From positions 1 through 64,000 of the forward strand of contig BDIU01000126.1 of the NCBI GenBank assembly GCA_002118135.1: a DNA stretch of 64,000 nucleotides. Reading direction: 5' to 3'. The DNA is from Trebouxia sp. TZW2008. Lineage: Eukaryota; Chlorophyta; Trebouxiophyceae; Trebouxiales; Trebouxiaceae. The notes below the pieces were generated by a model. The model was not told where the DNA came from. It did not search any database and was given only the letters and a program-made list of their open reading frames with translations. Position 1 is the stretch's first letter. Each line of letters opens with the position of its first letter. Positions 39,869-50,913 of this stretch are shown piece by piece. The position numbers were made by a program, and so were the translations under genes.

Positions 39869-42800
39869 ATGAACTGTTGGGGCCAGAAGCGCACCCGAAA
39901 AGCACACGCATCATCGGCTTGTCAGGTCCGCACCTCTTGATTTTGTTGGACGTCGAGCTGAAAATGCAATCGTGGTGAGCTTGTCCAATTTGGGCTGTGC
40001 TGAGCTTGTGAGTCGCGCTTGCAGGACGATGACGGGGAAGCTGTTCTAAGAAGGCCATCTGAGACGGCCGAACTTCACAGCAGGTTTGCTGAGCCAGCAG
40101 TCCACCTGGTCGCAACTTGCCTTGCCACCGTATACCTCTTCGTATATGTCTGTCCCAATTGCATAAGGTACGACGTCGGCCTGCAGGTTTGTGACAGTGA
40201 GCTGGATGGCAGCGCTCAAGCAGCATACAAGAGGCCCCTCAGCATTCGAGGAAGCATCAAGGCGTGCTTGCCCTTCACCAAGCTGCGCTTGAACAAGCAG
40301 GTGAAGCGCGAGGCTGGGAATGCATGATGCACAACTTGAGCTCTCAACGCTAGTTTTCACCAAGGCACAAGATCTGGAGTTCTGCGAGTCAAATTTTGCT
40401 TTTGCCCACGTCCACTGCCAAATGGTGGCCAGTCAAGTGCAAGTGTGCACATGCTTGCAACAGCGCAACTGTCCCAACCCACCAAGTAACCCATCACCAA
40501 CAGTCATTCAAAACCCAGCAGAGCAATTCTGTTGCTGGCAATACTTGCGTGAGGTGTAAACTGCACATCATGGTCCATGCAAGGCCTACCCAGCCCAAGG
40601 CAGCTTCTCAACTGGCAAGCTGTTCCTGAACAACTGCTGCTTCCATGCTCTGTGCACATGCGAGACTTAATCACTTCAGCAGCATGCTTGCTGACCATTA
40701 TCCTGCAATCCTCAGCAGAATTTCGCACTTTGAGTGCAGGATGAGGATCTGTCTGCATGTGGCATCAGGCAGAGAAAGGGGGACTCAAGTGACCAAGAGA
40801 AAAGCACACACAAGAGCATCACTGTAAATGCACAGGTGAGTAAGCCAATGCAGGCATCATGTGCATGTTGACTGTATCATTGGCCCCTGAGCTTTACAGC
40901 CCAGCATTCTTGTGGTCAGCATGCACATTGACACTGTCATGCAGTCCTTGTTGCATTTGAGCTCAACTGCTGCATGTGCAGTTATTTGTGTTCTCTTTGG
41001 AGTTTAGTAGCGCTAGTCTACAGCTAGAACTCAATCAAAGTAGACTAATTTGCTCAAAAGCCTTTTGCATATCTTGCGGCAGTGTCTTGCACACCCATGA
41101 GAGTGCTTTCAGGTTGCTGGCTCTTGCCTGACAGCTTGCTTCAGTGACTGATGGTTCAATCAATGTCTTGATCTACCAGTACTGTGTAAACTCATTCAAT
41201 TTTTCTCTTGTTTATTTGCTTCCCTTTTTGTTTGCTTGCAAATTTGATTGTTTTCCTAACATGCTGCGGAAGGCAAAGCTTGTACATCTTGCCTGCAGGC
41301 GCAGAAGACAAGCGCATGCAAGTCACAGATTGCCCAAAGCCTGGTCAGCAGCAAAGCATGCCATATCAGTTGTAATCTTGTTACACTATGCATAAGGGAC
41401 AAAAGGCATTGCTAGTCACATGGCCAAGTGCTCATTGCTCACACTGCCACATGCATGGTGATGTGTAGGCAGGCCATGTTGAAGTGCAGCAGATCCGAGG
41501 CCAGCTCCAAGCCAAGGACAAAGAGCTGGCTGGCTCCAAGAAGCAGCACCTCAAGCAGCTCAAGGCCAAGATCGATGAGCTGCTGGAGCTTCAGAAGCAG
41601 CATGCTGAGCAGCTGAGTAGCAAGGACGCTGAGCTAGCTGGCTTGAAGGCAAAGCATGCCCAGCAGCAGCAGCGGCTGGCAACAATTGAAGCACAGCAGG
41701 TATGCTTCCTATGAATAGCACAATGCAACTGTCTTCCTTGCAGTGCAGCTCTGCATGCACTCTGGCAGCAAGGAAGACAGTTGCATTGTCATAGCTGCTT
41801 GCGACCCCTGAGTTGTTCCACACACCATGCAGTCAAGCATTCTAGCACATGCTAGAGGGTCTTTCTCAACGCTGGTCTTGCTTTGTAATGCTGCATGTTC
41901 TATACTCTGAATTTTCTTTGACACAATGTGCTGAGTCTAAAAAGCTGTCTGCCCTTGCATGACCTGCTAGCCGCATGTCACAGCCAATCCACCAGTAGAT
42001 GAATATCATCACCATCACCAGCAAGTCATGTACACTCCTTTGCCATGACAATGCTCCAACACACTTGCGTATTGCACATTACAGCCGGGCGCCAGCATAT
42101 TGCGTGCTTGCGTTGCACCTCAGAGATCTCTCAAACACTTACATATTGTGTTTAGGTGTTGTGCATTGAGCATTACATATGGTGATTCACTATGCACACT
42201 GTACTGTGTTGTTTAACTAGGCTGTTCTTGCTTGAGTCTTGTGGCATCACACATTGTGTCTGTGCAGGCAGCCGATGTCCAGAGAGCAACGTCTGGCGGC
42301 CTTACCACCACCTCTGACGCTGTCTGAATGTACAGCAACACGGGTATGCTGCTTCTGCTTGAGTCTTGTGGCATCACACATTGTGTTGATGCAGGCAGAC
42401 GATGACCAGAGAGCAGCAATTGATGATTAGGCCACCAAGTCTTACAGTATCTCAAGCAACTAGCACAAAGTGTGTGTGCTGCTTGTGTTTGGCTGCTGTG
42501 TTATCACAGGCTGTTTCTGTGCAGGCAGCTGATGTCCCAAAGAGCAGCGTCCAGCAATCAGGCCACCACATCATCAAGCTTCAAGCAAAATGTGTGCACT
42601 GCTGTTGCTAAGCTTCTGAGGCATGACACACCATGTCTGTGCAGGCAGCTTTTGTCGAAAGGGCAGCATCTGGCAGCCTTGCTACCACTTCTCTTGCTGT
42701 TCCAAGCGTACAGCAAGGTGAAGAGGAGCAGCAGCAGATCAGCAAGCTGCAGGCGCAGCTGGACAACAAGGAAGAGGAGCACTGGCTGGACATGGCCAAC

Positions 42801-45800
42801 AAGGAAGAAGAACACCGCCTGAAGATGGCCAGCAAGGAAGAGGAGCACCGGGCGGAGGTGACGAAGATGCAGTATGCCTTTGAGCGGCAGCTCACTGCTT
42901 TTCAGCAGGCCCTGCCATCCTTCCCGTGGGTGAGTTTTCTACAAACAGTCAACTGTCCAATGACTCTATCAGTCAGCTGATTACAATAAATCAACTGGTC
43001 AATCAGTCAATCAATCAGTCAGTCAGTCACAGCCACTGAAGCGGTCAACGACTCAGTCAGCCAGCTCAGCACAAGTAATGATGTTATCAATGAACAATTC
43101 GGGCAGTCAGTCAGTCACTCATCCAGTGAGTCAGTCACCAATCAAAGATTTCATCAAGTGATCACATGGTCAGCAGAATGGGATGTGGGGGCTGGAATTT
43201 AAGATGGTGCGAGGGGCCAGTGACAGCACGTATAATCGCTGCAGCACGCATTGTATGTGTGCTGTCACACACATTCATGCAATACATTCAAAGTAAGCTG
43301 AGATAAGCGACCACATGGTATGCAAGAGGGGATGTGGGGGTTGGGGGTCAAGCTGGGGTGGGGGCCAGTGCCAGCATGTATGGTTGCAGCAGCACCATTG
43401 TATGAGTGCTGTCACATGCATGCCTTGAGTGTTTACAGTACATACAACTTCAGCTGAGATGAGTGACCACATGGAATGCACGAGGGGACGTGGGGACCAA
43501 GGCCAAGCTGAGGCCGGGGCTCAAGGACAGCGTGTATGGTTTCAACAGCATGCTACAACCGTGTGCATGTGCATTATCACATGCATGCTTTGAGTGTGTA
43601 CAGTACTTACAAGTCAACTGGGACAAGTGATTGCATGCTCTGTAGGAGGGGATGTGGGGGTTGGGGGTCCGGCTGGGGAAGGGGCCCAATAACAGCGTAC
43701 TTGATTACATCAGCCAACAGTTACCAGGCACTAAATTAAGGCCCTGAGTTTAGCATTTCAAGGCCCTTACATTACATACAAGCCAGTTGGCTTTAAATAA
43801 TTGTATGGTCTGCAGGAGGGGATGTGGGGGCTGGGTGCTCAGCTGGGTCAGGGGGCAAATGACGCTGTCTTTGAATGCACCAGCCTAGACTTTCCAGGCA
43901 CGGTGCTCAAGAAGGGCCCTGAGTTCCGTCTACGGGATGAGGCTGAGCTGCAGCATAAGATCAACCACCCAAATGTGGCCAAGGTGTATGGCATCACTGT
44001 GGCTGACGAGATGGATGCGAGGGGCAACCGAATTGCCTACCTCATTCTGGAAAAGCTGGAACAGCCACTGTTTGGCAGGCGGTATGCACCCTTCCTTGTC
44101 TTTGTGCCTGACAGGATTTAATGCAAGCAGATCTCTTCTGACAGGACAAACCCCCCAACCCCCTTCCACCCCCAGAGCCCTGATGACTCCCCCCAAAACA
44201 CTCTGCAGCCCCCCTTCCCTCTCCCCCCCTTACGGCCTTGGCTCAACACACACTCAGCCACTCTTTCTTGAGAATCACAGACAACCAATCCTGCAACATG
44301 CAAGCCTGCTGAGCCTGGTGCCAGAAACACCCCTGCATGACCCCAGCTGGCACCCCCAACCCCTCCCACACCTTATTTGCAATACCTTAATCATCAAACA
44401 CAGAGGTTGCAAGCTGGTGAAGTGAGAAAGCAACTGTCCAACCACAGACTGCCTTGAGGGCTGCATAGCAAAAGTCAAAGTTGTATGGCAGGCTGTTTGT
44501 GAAACCAGGTTCCACAGCCACCATATTGTCCACACTATCAACAATGACACCATTTGGTACAACAGCAACAACGGAACCAATGGTAATGACAGTAATAGCG
44601 GCAATGTAAGTTGTAGCACAAATGCCCACCGGGCTAGTGCGTTGATTGTAAATGACCAATCTCAGTCAGTGATCAAAGCTCACACCTAATAGAGGATGGA
44701 AAGCATGGACAGTAGTGATAAGAAGCAGTAATAACAACAACCACAACAGTGATCATGCTTTTGGTAATCTTGATATGTAACAGTCAGTGCACTCAACATC
44801 ATCTTTGCCCAACTTTGCGTTATGCATCAGGACGTGCTGTCTCACAATTGATGCTCAGCATGCATGGGTCAATGCTGAACTTTGTGTTGCTGATGTTCTC
44901 ATTGGCTGACAATGCAGGCTGAGTGTGAGGCAGGTTGTGGTGGTCTGTCCTCAAACTGCAAGTGCCCTAGCAGCCTGCCATTATGCTGAGATAATGCACC
45001 AGGACGCGCGGCCCACCAATGTGATGCTCAGCATGAATGAGTCGATGCTGAAGCTCATGGACTTCTGTTGCTGAGGCTCTGATTGCTGGCAATGCAGGCT
45101 GAGTGTGTGGCAGATTGTGGTTTGTCACCAAATCGCAAGTGCCCTGGCAGCCTGCCACCATGCTGGAATCATGCATCAGGATGTGTGGTCTGACAACAAG
45201 ATGCTCAGCATGAATAAATCAGTGCTGAAGTTCTTGGACTTTGTGTTGCTGAGGCTCTGATTGCTGGCAATGCAGGCTGAGTGTGAGACAGGTTGTGGTG
45301 GTCTGTCACCAAATTGCGAGTGCTCTGGCAGCCTGCCACTATGCTGGGATTATGCACCAGGACGTGCGATCCGACAACGTCATGCTCACCATGGATGGGT
45401 CAATGGTGAAGCTCATGGACTTTGGCAGTGCTGATCAAAGCCACAAGGATGGCAAGCGCTACATGCCAGACCGCATCCGGTGGGCGTCAGGGCTATGCAT
45501 GGAATGAAAGGCATTGCTAGCTAGCTCGTGTAGTGTTGATCCCTCACACTGCTCCGTTTCACATCCAATGAGCGCTAGGGCCACCATAACAGAGTGTTTG
45601 AAAGGCATTGCTAGCTAGATGGCGAGGTGTTGATTCCTCTCGCTGCTGCATTCCTCAAATGCAGAGCCGTCATAATGTCACAGCTTTGCTGCATACAGCG
45701 TCAGGTGCGCCCTCTCCAAAGCGTCCTGAAGAGTGCACTGCAGGCAATTGTTGTGCACAGTATTAGTGCTGTTAGCAATGAATCACGATATGCAAAACTT

Positions 45801-47406
45801 TATGCAAAAAATTGTCTATGCAACATGTGGTGTGCAAGGGTACAGATCACTCAGATGCAGCGCCAAGTGCGAGTTATGCAATACATTGATGACAACACGC
45901 AACACTCAATTTGAAGTACCAATGAGTCAAACCCAAAGTGGGGTTCGCTGCTTTTGAGCGCATGCATGCCTGCAGGGTTGCTGGAGGCACAGAGTCTCCT
46001 GAGATTGCCAAGAGACATCTTCAATGGCACATGCCTAGTAGATTTTGGTCCTGGACATGCGGGGCTATGCTGACGGCAGCAAGTGTCCTCAACAAACTCT
46101 GCAATGCAATGCAGGGTTGCAGGAGGCACAGAGTCTCCTGAGATTGCTAAGAGTATTCTGGAAAATGGCACATACCCAGTGATGGCTCCTGTGGACATAT
46201 GGGCTTTGGGGCAGCTCATGTTGGAGCTAACTGACAGCCTGCCACCCCCAAGTCACCGGGTTTTGCTGGAGAAGCCAGAGTTCAGGCAGGAACTGGCTAG
46301 TGGGGTTGACCCCAAGGGCCCCAACTGCCCCTGCCAGCGGGCCCACTGGCAGTACCTGGCAGGACTGACCAACGAGGGAGTCAGCAGCAGTGCCTATGCT
46401 GACCAGGTACACCAGTGACCTTCACTGCTACATGGTTTTGTGATGTAGCGGCTACAGAATTGACCATGCTTGGAATTAGAAGCAGTGGCTATGCTGACCA
46501 GATGAATTACAATCATAATAATAATTTCAGTTTTTACCTGTTCCAGCATATGTGCTAGGTGTGTGTGGCACAAGTCTTGGCTCGCCAGGAGCCAGCAGTA
46601 GTGCCTATGCTGGCCAGGTGCATCAGCAATATGCATTGCTATAGCGTGCTGTTGATATAATGACTGCATTGGCAGCAGTGCGTATGTTAATCAGGTAAAT
46701 CAGCAGCCTTCACTCCTATAGTGTCATGTTGTTGTAACGACTGCATGTGCAGAAATAGCTATGCTGATCAGGTACAACAACATCCAGAAGCCCTGCCACA
46801 GTGATACTTTTTTGACGTAACACTTGCAGAGGTTGACCAAGCCAGGAGTTAGCGGGACTGCCTGTGCTGACCAGGTGCATGCAGTAGCAATGACAAGAAG
46901 TTGCAATTCTTTCATGTGGGTTGGCAGGGGAGAGGGAGCGGCGGTGGTGGTGGGGCGGTGGTGGGTGAGTGTGAGAGTGAGTTAGCAACTGAGTGAATGA
47001 GTGGATTATATCTGCAACACAATGCTCATCTAAGCTGGGGCACCTGCTGCACGATCCTGCACCAAATGCACTCATTGCAGATGCTGCTTCTGAAACTGCT
47101 GCATCTACTTTGCAGGTGCAGTTTGTGGAGGCTTACACTGCGGGAGATGACGAGGAGGGGGCTTTTGAGCCGCTCAAGAACGTCATCAGAGATTGCCTAA
47201 ACATTGACTTCAGAGCCAGGTTCAAAGCTTCGCAGGTTCAGCGCAGCCTGCTTGACATCATGAATGAGAGAGGTTGGGGTCAGGACTTGAGTGATACCCC
47301 ATGCCCTGAAGTAGACACAGACTGTGCGTCTGAGACAGACAGCGAGATGCCCGCTGCTGACAGCATGCAGGGACCAGGTCTAGGCACTGTTTATGAGGGC
47401 CAATGA
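39869..47406 (+). CDS. Coiled-coil plus protein kinase-like protein
   Basis: Firm exons are 41490-41699, 42645-42929, 43816-44081, 45276-45479, 46115-46406 and 47116-47406. A tentative phase-0 chain upstream (39869-39925, 40025-40129, 40187-40300, 40739-40834) would start it at 39869 and give 639 aa. Residues about 125-289 form two charged coiled coils (KDKELAGSKKQHLKQLKAK; KEEEHRLKMASKEEEHRAE). The kinase domain follows: glycine loop LGQGAND near 300, VLKK as the likely ATP-binding lysine, HPNVAKVYG, catalytic loop HQDVRSDN (about 405-412), DFG at 426-428, SPE in place of APE, and VDIWALG. HRD has become HQD and the usual Lys is Arg; the catalytic Asp, Asn and DFG remain. It may be active or weakly active. 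The substrate is unknown. Acceptor- or donor-side copies surround nearly every exon. Confidence 0.8.
42264..42750 (+). repeat. Four acceptor-side copies of the second coiled-coil exon
   Basis: CAGGCAGCCGATGTCC-type sequence after a TGTGCAG or GATGCAG acceptor occurs near 42268, 42394, 42525 and 42645. The fourth alone continues into the coiled coil. Spacing is about 125 bp. Confidence 0.85.
42935..43150. repeat. Imperfect GTCA/ATCA microsatellite tract
   Basis: Runs such as AGTCAGTCAGTCA and CAATCAGTCAATCAATCAGT recur with interruptions, in the intron just past the coiled-coil exon. Confidence 0.8.
43172..43880 (+). repeat. Five acceptor-side copies of the kinase glycine-loop exon
   Basis: GGGGATGTGGGGG(C/T)TGGG and flanks recur near 43176, 43325, 43480, 43645 and 43816. 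The linking intron (TGTGAGTGCTGTCACATGCA-like) is repeated too, with a period of about 150-170 bp. Only the last reads into VLKK and the helix C glutamate. Confidence 0.88.
44140..44260. repeat. C-rich intronic tract
   Basis: Many runs of 4-7 C lie between 44150 and 44245. On the minus strand this is a G-quadruplex candidate. It is not coding. Confidence 0.6.
44800..45479 (+). repeat. Kinase catalytic-loop exon: real copy plus three decayed copies
   Basis: A partial copy lies at about 44810-44910 and nearly full copies start at 44920 and 45096, with the working exon at 45276-45479. The period is about 180 bp. Both nearly full copies keep the exon's reading frame through the HQD-like motif (IMHQDARPTN and IMHQDVWSDN). 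They lose the DFG glycine (DFCC, DFVL) and the donor, ending instead in the intron sequence GAGGCTCTGATTGCTGGCAA. Confidence 0.92.
45977..46200 (+). repeat. Acceptor-side duplicate of the kinase SPE/VDIWALG exon
   Basis: AGGCACAGAGTCTCCTGAGA occurs at about 45985 and 46124 after a TGCAG acceptor. The first copy keeps the SPEIAK-like sequence, then hits a stop and diverges. Confidence 0.85.
46390..46880 (+). repeat. Six donor-side copies of the same kinase exon end
   Basis: AGCAGTGCCTATGCTGACCA followed by a GGTAC-like donor ends the working exon at 46406. Related ends lie near 46480, 46592, 46675, 46755 and 46860. Several retain a usable GT after CAG (for example CAGGTGCATCAG, CAGGTAAATCAG). 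All are 3' of the working exon. Confidence 0.8.
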
Positions 47407-48461
47407 TTGCACACTTGGAAATGACAGATAGCAGCCTTGGCAGAGTTCGTGATGCTATTGCAGCCTTGTGCAACCAGCAGCAGCCCTTGTTGCATTGTGG
47501 AAAGACAGCAGGGCTGTGATTTTCTGGCATCACTTTCTTGTTACTGATCTGCCACCCATGTCTTCAAAACTCTCAGGGTAGCTTCTTGTCAGCGTCACTC
47601 TCTGGAAACAATGTGTTCTCTTGAGTCAAGACCCGGGTACTAGCAGCTTCTGCACTGTATGACTCATAAGCCATGAAGCGTCAGGCTGTGGCATTTACTG
47701 ACGTCGTGAGCAAAGCCTCATGATACAGTCTTAGACTGCTGCAAGAGCTGATTGCTCCTCAAAACAAACTGCGTACGACTGTGCATAATGCAAGTCAACA
47801 TAAAACTTTATGCACATACAAAGCTTGGCACAACAGAGAGTTGACACAGTGGCAGCCAAGTTGCATCTTGCCTTGCATCAGGCTGTAGATGGCATGTGCA
47901 TGGCATGGCAGAGTCGTGATTAATGCTTCTGACATTCAACGATGGTCTGAAGAGCGCATTTAGAGGGTGCAGATCCTGCGGTATCGTCATTGTATATCTT
48001 CATAAATTATTTGATTTGTCTACCTGGCAGGAACACGACAGCCCAGAGTAGAGGCTCTGAGCCCAGACTCTTCTGAACAGCTCCTTTGCTGTAACAGTCT
48101 TGCCATGCGAAGGAACATGCACTTCTGATTTTGCAGCTTTAAGCAAAGGCCGAGGTGACAAATATTTAGTCACAATTCGTTAACAACACTGTTTGTCCGA
48201 ATGATTGATTGTTTGCGAGTGCTCGCGCCAGGCACGCTCTCAGCACGAGCAGCAGATGTCGGCTTTGCAACAGACGCCAATCGGCCGACAAGCAAAGTAG
48301 GTCACGGGATTGGATCACAAAGAACTGCACAAGGGCCTCTTTTGGCAAGGGGCGCGCGACTCGCATATACGCTGTAGTCTAGGCAGTGCAGCTTGCGTTG
48401 ATCACAACTCGTTCTGCCTGGATAGATAACGAAACGTTTGAGCCCAACAGATCGACAGAAT
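47407..48461. other. Intergenic region
   Basis: This holds the 3' flank of the kinase gene and the 5' flank of the cytochrome b561 gene. No ORF here has recognisable content. Sequence from about 48200 is richer in CG dinucleotides, as expected near a promoter. Confidence 0.5.
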
Positions 48462-50204
48462 ATGTCGCTCACACCTGCAGCAAAGTTTCTGCTGATATGT
48501 GCCTTGGTAGTACTGTACAAAGCTTTGTGCGCGGTCTGCTCCGAAATCGAACAGGTACGCATTTCAAACTTAAGCTTGCAGTTGACTGCTGTAGCTGCAC
48601 ATGCAGCATGCGCCGAGTCTCTGCGCGCAAGCATCTCTACTGGCTTTGTGCCGCTGTGTTGCGTTCTGCGTGTGTCGACTGCCTCATGCTTCTGTCCAGT
48701 AGCAATGCTCTGCGACAGCGTTATGTATCTGCAAAGAGCTCGAGGCTAGCGACTGTGGTCTTTTTGCGTCCTGACAGTGTATGCATTGCAGACTGAGGAC
48801 GCGCATTCCAGGCATCTTTTGCAGGGACGCGTGCTGACTCCAGCGCAGATCAAGACCAGAAATCACAACCACAAGCTGCACCATGTGAGTTAGACAACTG
48901 CAGTCCTGTCGTGCTTTGGCATCTGCGCCTGAGCGGACACGCCTGTTGTTGCCAGTAGCTCTGCTCGAGCTCTTGATTTGGCAATCACGCCCTTATGGCA
49001 AGGTACTGACTTTCTGCCGCACTGCAGATTCACGGATGGCTCATGGGTCTATCTTGGGGCTGGTTCATTCCGGCGGGTGTCGTCGTCGCATCATTCCGCT
49101 CCTTCAACAAAGTTGGATCGGCATGGTTCTATGTGCACGTCATCTCCGCAAGCCTGGGCCTCCTGCTGAGCTTGGCTGGCACTGCTGTGGCCTGCTACTT
49201 CTCTGCTGCAGAAAAGCTGCAGCATCAACACAAGGTTATTGGTATTGTGGTCCAGGTGGTGGCAGGCCTGCAGGCAAGTTAACTTCTGCGGCAAGGCAAT
49301 GCCTCAACCTTGTAGAGCATAATGCAAGTGTAGCTCTATTGTGGCGTGTTTCATGCACCAGCGCACATCAATCTGTTGCATGCCCACAGGTCATACTTTG
49401 TGTGCTGGTGACAACAGCATCTCGAGCTGTTGTATTTGCAAATGTGTTTCCAAATGAGTCAAGTGTCATGTAGGTTGTGGTTGGCATAGCTGCTCGTCCA
49501 CCTAAGACCAAGATGCTGAGACGTGCATGGAACTTGGGCCACTGGACAGTTGGCAGAGCTGTCCTAGCCTTGGCTATTGCCAACTTCTTCATTGGAGCCG
49601 ACTTGTCACACATCAACCACAAGCACACTATTGCACAAGCTGTCGTTTTGGGTGGGCTGTTCATCATTTATATGCTCAGGAGCGACATTGAGTACATGCT
49701 GGTCAAGCAAACCCCTGCGGAAGAGGAAAGATTGATCAAGGCTGCACAACAGTCAGGTATACACAATGCACACGTAGCAAACACACACATCTCAATGCCA
49801 AATGTATGCTGTTAACATGAGCAACTGCACCAGCTGTGTTGTATGCAAAAAGTATTGCTGAGATTCTGTATCACATGACGCATTGCAGAGTTTGTTGACT
49901 CATGCTGACAATGTTGCGCATGGCAGTTGTCCTGAGGCTTCAGCACCATAGTGCACTATGTATTGCAAGTCTTTCACCAGTAACTGTGAGGGAACGCTTT
50001 GCATGGTTTTGGAGCAAGCCAGTTTTGGCTCAACAGACCTTACATGTGCATCCATTTCCTTGAGATGCAGCACAAAACCAACAATAAACTGGATATCTGC
50101 TTGCAGGAGCAGACATCAAAGCCTATAATGTTGAGATGGCACACCCTGTCAGCAATGGAACTGATGCTGTGCCAAAGCAAAACGGGGTCCGCACAGTGGT
50201 CTGA
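48462..50204 (+). CDS. CYB561: Cytochrome b561 family transmembrane electron carrier
   Basis: Exons are 48462-48554, 48792-48884, 49028-49273, 49474-49756 and 50107-50204, giving 270 aa. A hydrophobic signal (KFLLICALVVLYKALCAV) leads a short luminal stretch, with no DOMON domain. Five membrane segments follow, with His residues at the expected sites: IHGWLMGLSWGW, WFYVHVISASLG, QHKVIGIVVQ and WNLGHWTVGRAV. These would hold two haem b groups. Family members pass electrons across endomembranes or plasma membrane, often from ascorbate to a luminal acceptor or ferric iron. The donor here is not known. The intron after 49273 uses a GC donor (CAG|GCAAGT). The start is the only ATG giving the signal segment. 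The tail after the last membrane segment is short and hydrophilic. Confidence 0.92.
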
Positions 50205-50913
50205 AGTTACTGTTTAATCATATAATTCACTAAAGTTACAGCAATCCCTGATCAGTCTGCTCTGGTCCAAGTTGATGTATAGCTTGCGAGCCGTATGACA
50301 CCTTGGCCTGACCTGACAGAAGCAAACCACAATATAGCATCACGTATATATGGGGCTTGCCAGATGTCTACATGAGGGCTGGTGGCATCAGAGCTTGAGT
50401 TTTGCAGATCATGCTTTGATCCCAACTGATGTCAAATTTCATTCAGGCTGTTGCAGATCTGTTGCAGATCCAGATCTCAACCTCAGCCAGTCATTGTGAC
50501 TATATTTCAGATTGATTTTATGTGAGTTTCCTGGTAGATACTGTGCCTTGTTTTGGAAATTTCAGATTTCAGCTGTGCTGATTGCTTGTGTCTAGAACTG
50601 GCAACAAGCATTACTAGTAATTCAGTGTTGCAGCTGTTAGCAATAGTTATTTTGCTGCTCTGCAATCAAATGTCCACTGAGTATTCACGCTGATTGTAAT
50701 GGTTGTGACACAGTCTTGATCAATCCTGAGTGCAACAAGCGGCATTGGCATGGCGGCCATTGCGCAACTTGCAAAGCATGCGCACGGATGCTGCAGAGTC
50801 GCCTCATGTCCCTTGATTGTTCCATCAATCGTTCAAGAAGTTGATGCTGTTGTAAGAACTTCTGGCAGAAGACAAACCGGCAGTTTAAGCCCCCTGCTTC
50901 GCAGAGCAGGCGC
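50205..50913. other. Intergenic region
   Basis: This is the 3' flank of cytochrome b561 and 5' flank of the next gene. An ORF opening with ATG GCG GCC at about 50750 could be an alternative upstream exon of the next gene. Otherwise nothing is seen. Confidence 0.4.

Noticed and set aside
39594..40226. 210-codon minus-strand ORF
   Set aside because: It contains no domain, repeat or targeting signal I recognise, and it overlaps an opposite-strand chain of phase-matched exons. Both readings are weak; I kept the plus-strand one at low weight.
44387..44659. Minus-strand ORF with hydrophobic stretch
   Set aside because: It lies in a kinase intron in low-complexity AAC/AAT-rich sequence. The hydrophobicity follows from the base composition.
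43172..45479. Mutually exclusive alternative exons in the kinase
   Set aside because: The extra copies lack their own donors and end in shared intron sequence, so they cannot be cassette exons in the usual sense.
49385..49471. Extra open exon in cytochrome b561 (ILCVLVTTASRAVV)
   Set aside because: It ends in a stop right at the acceptor TAG used by the next exon. The protein is complete and of normal topology without it.
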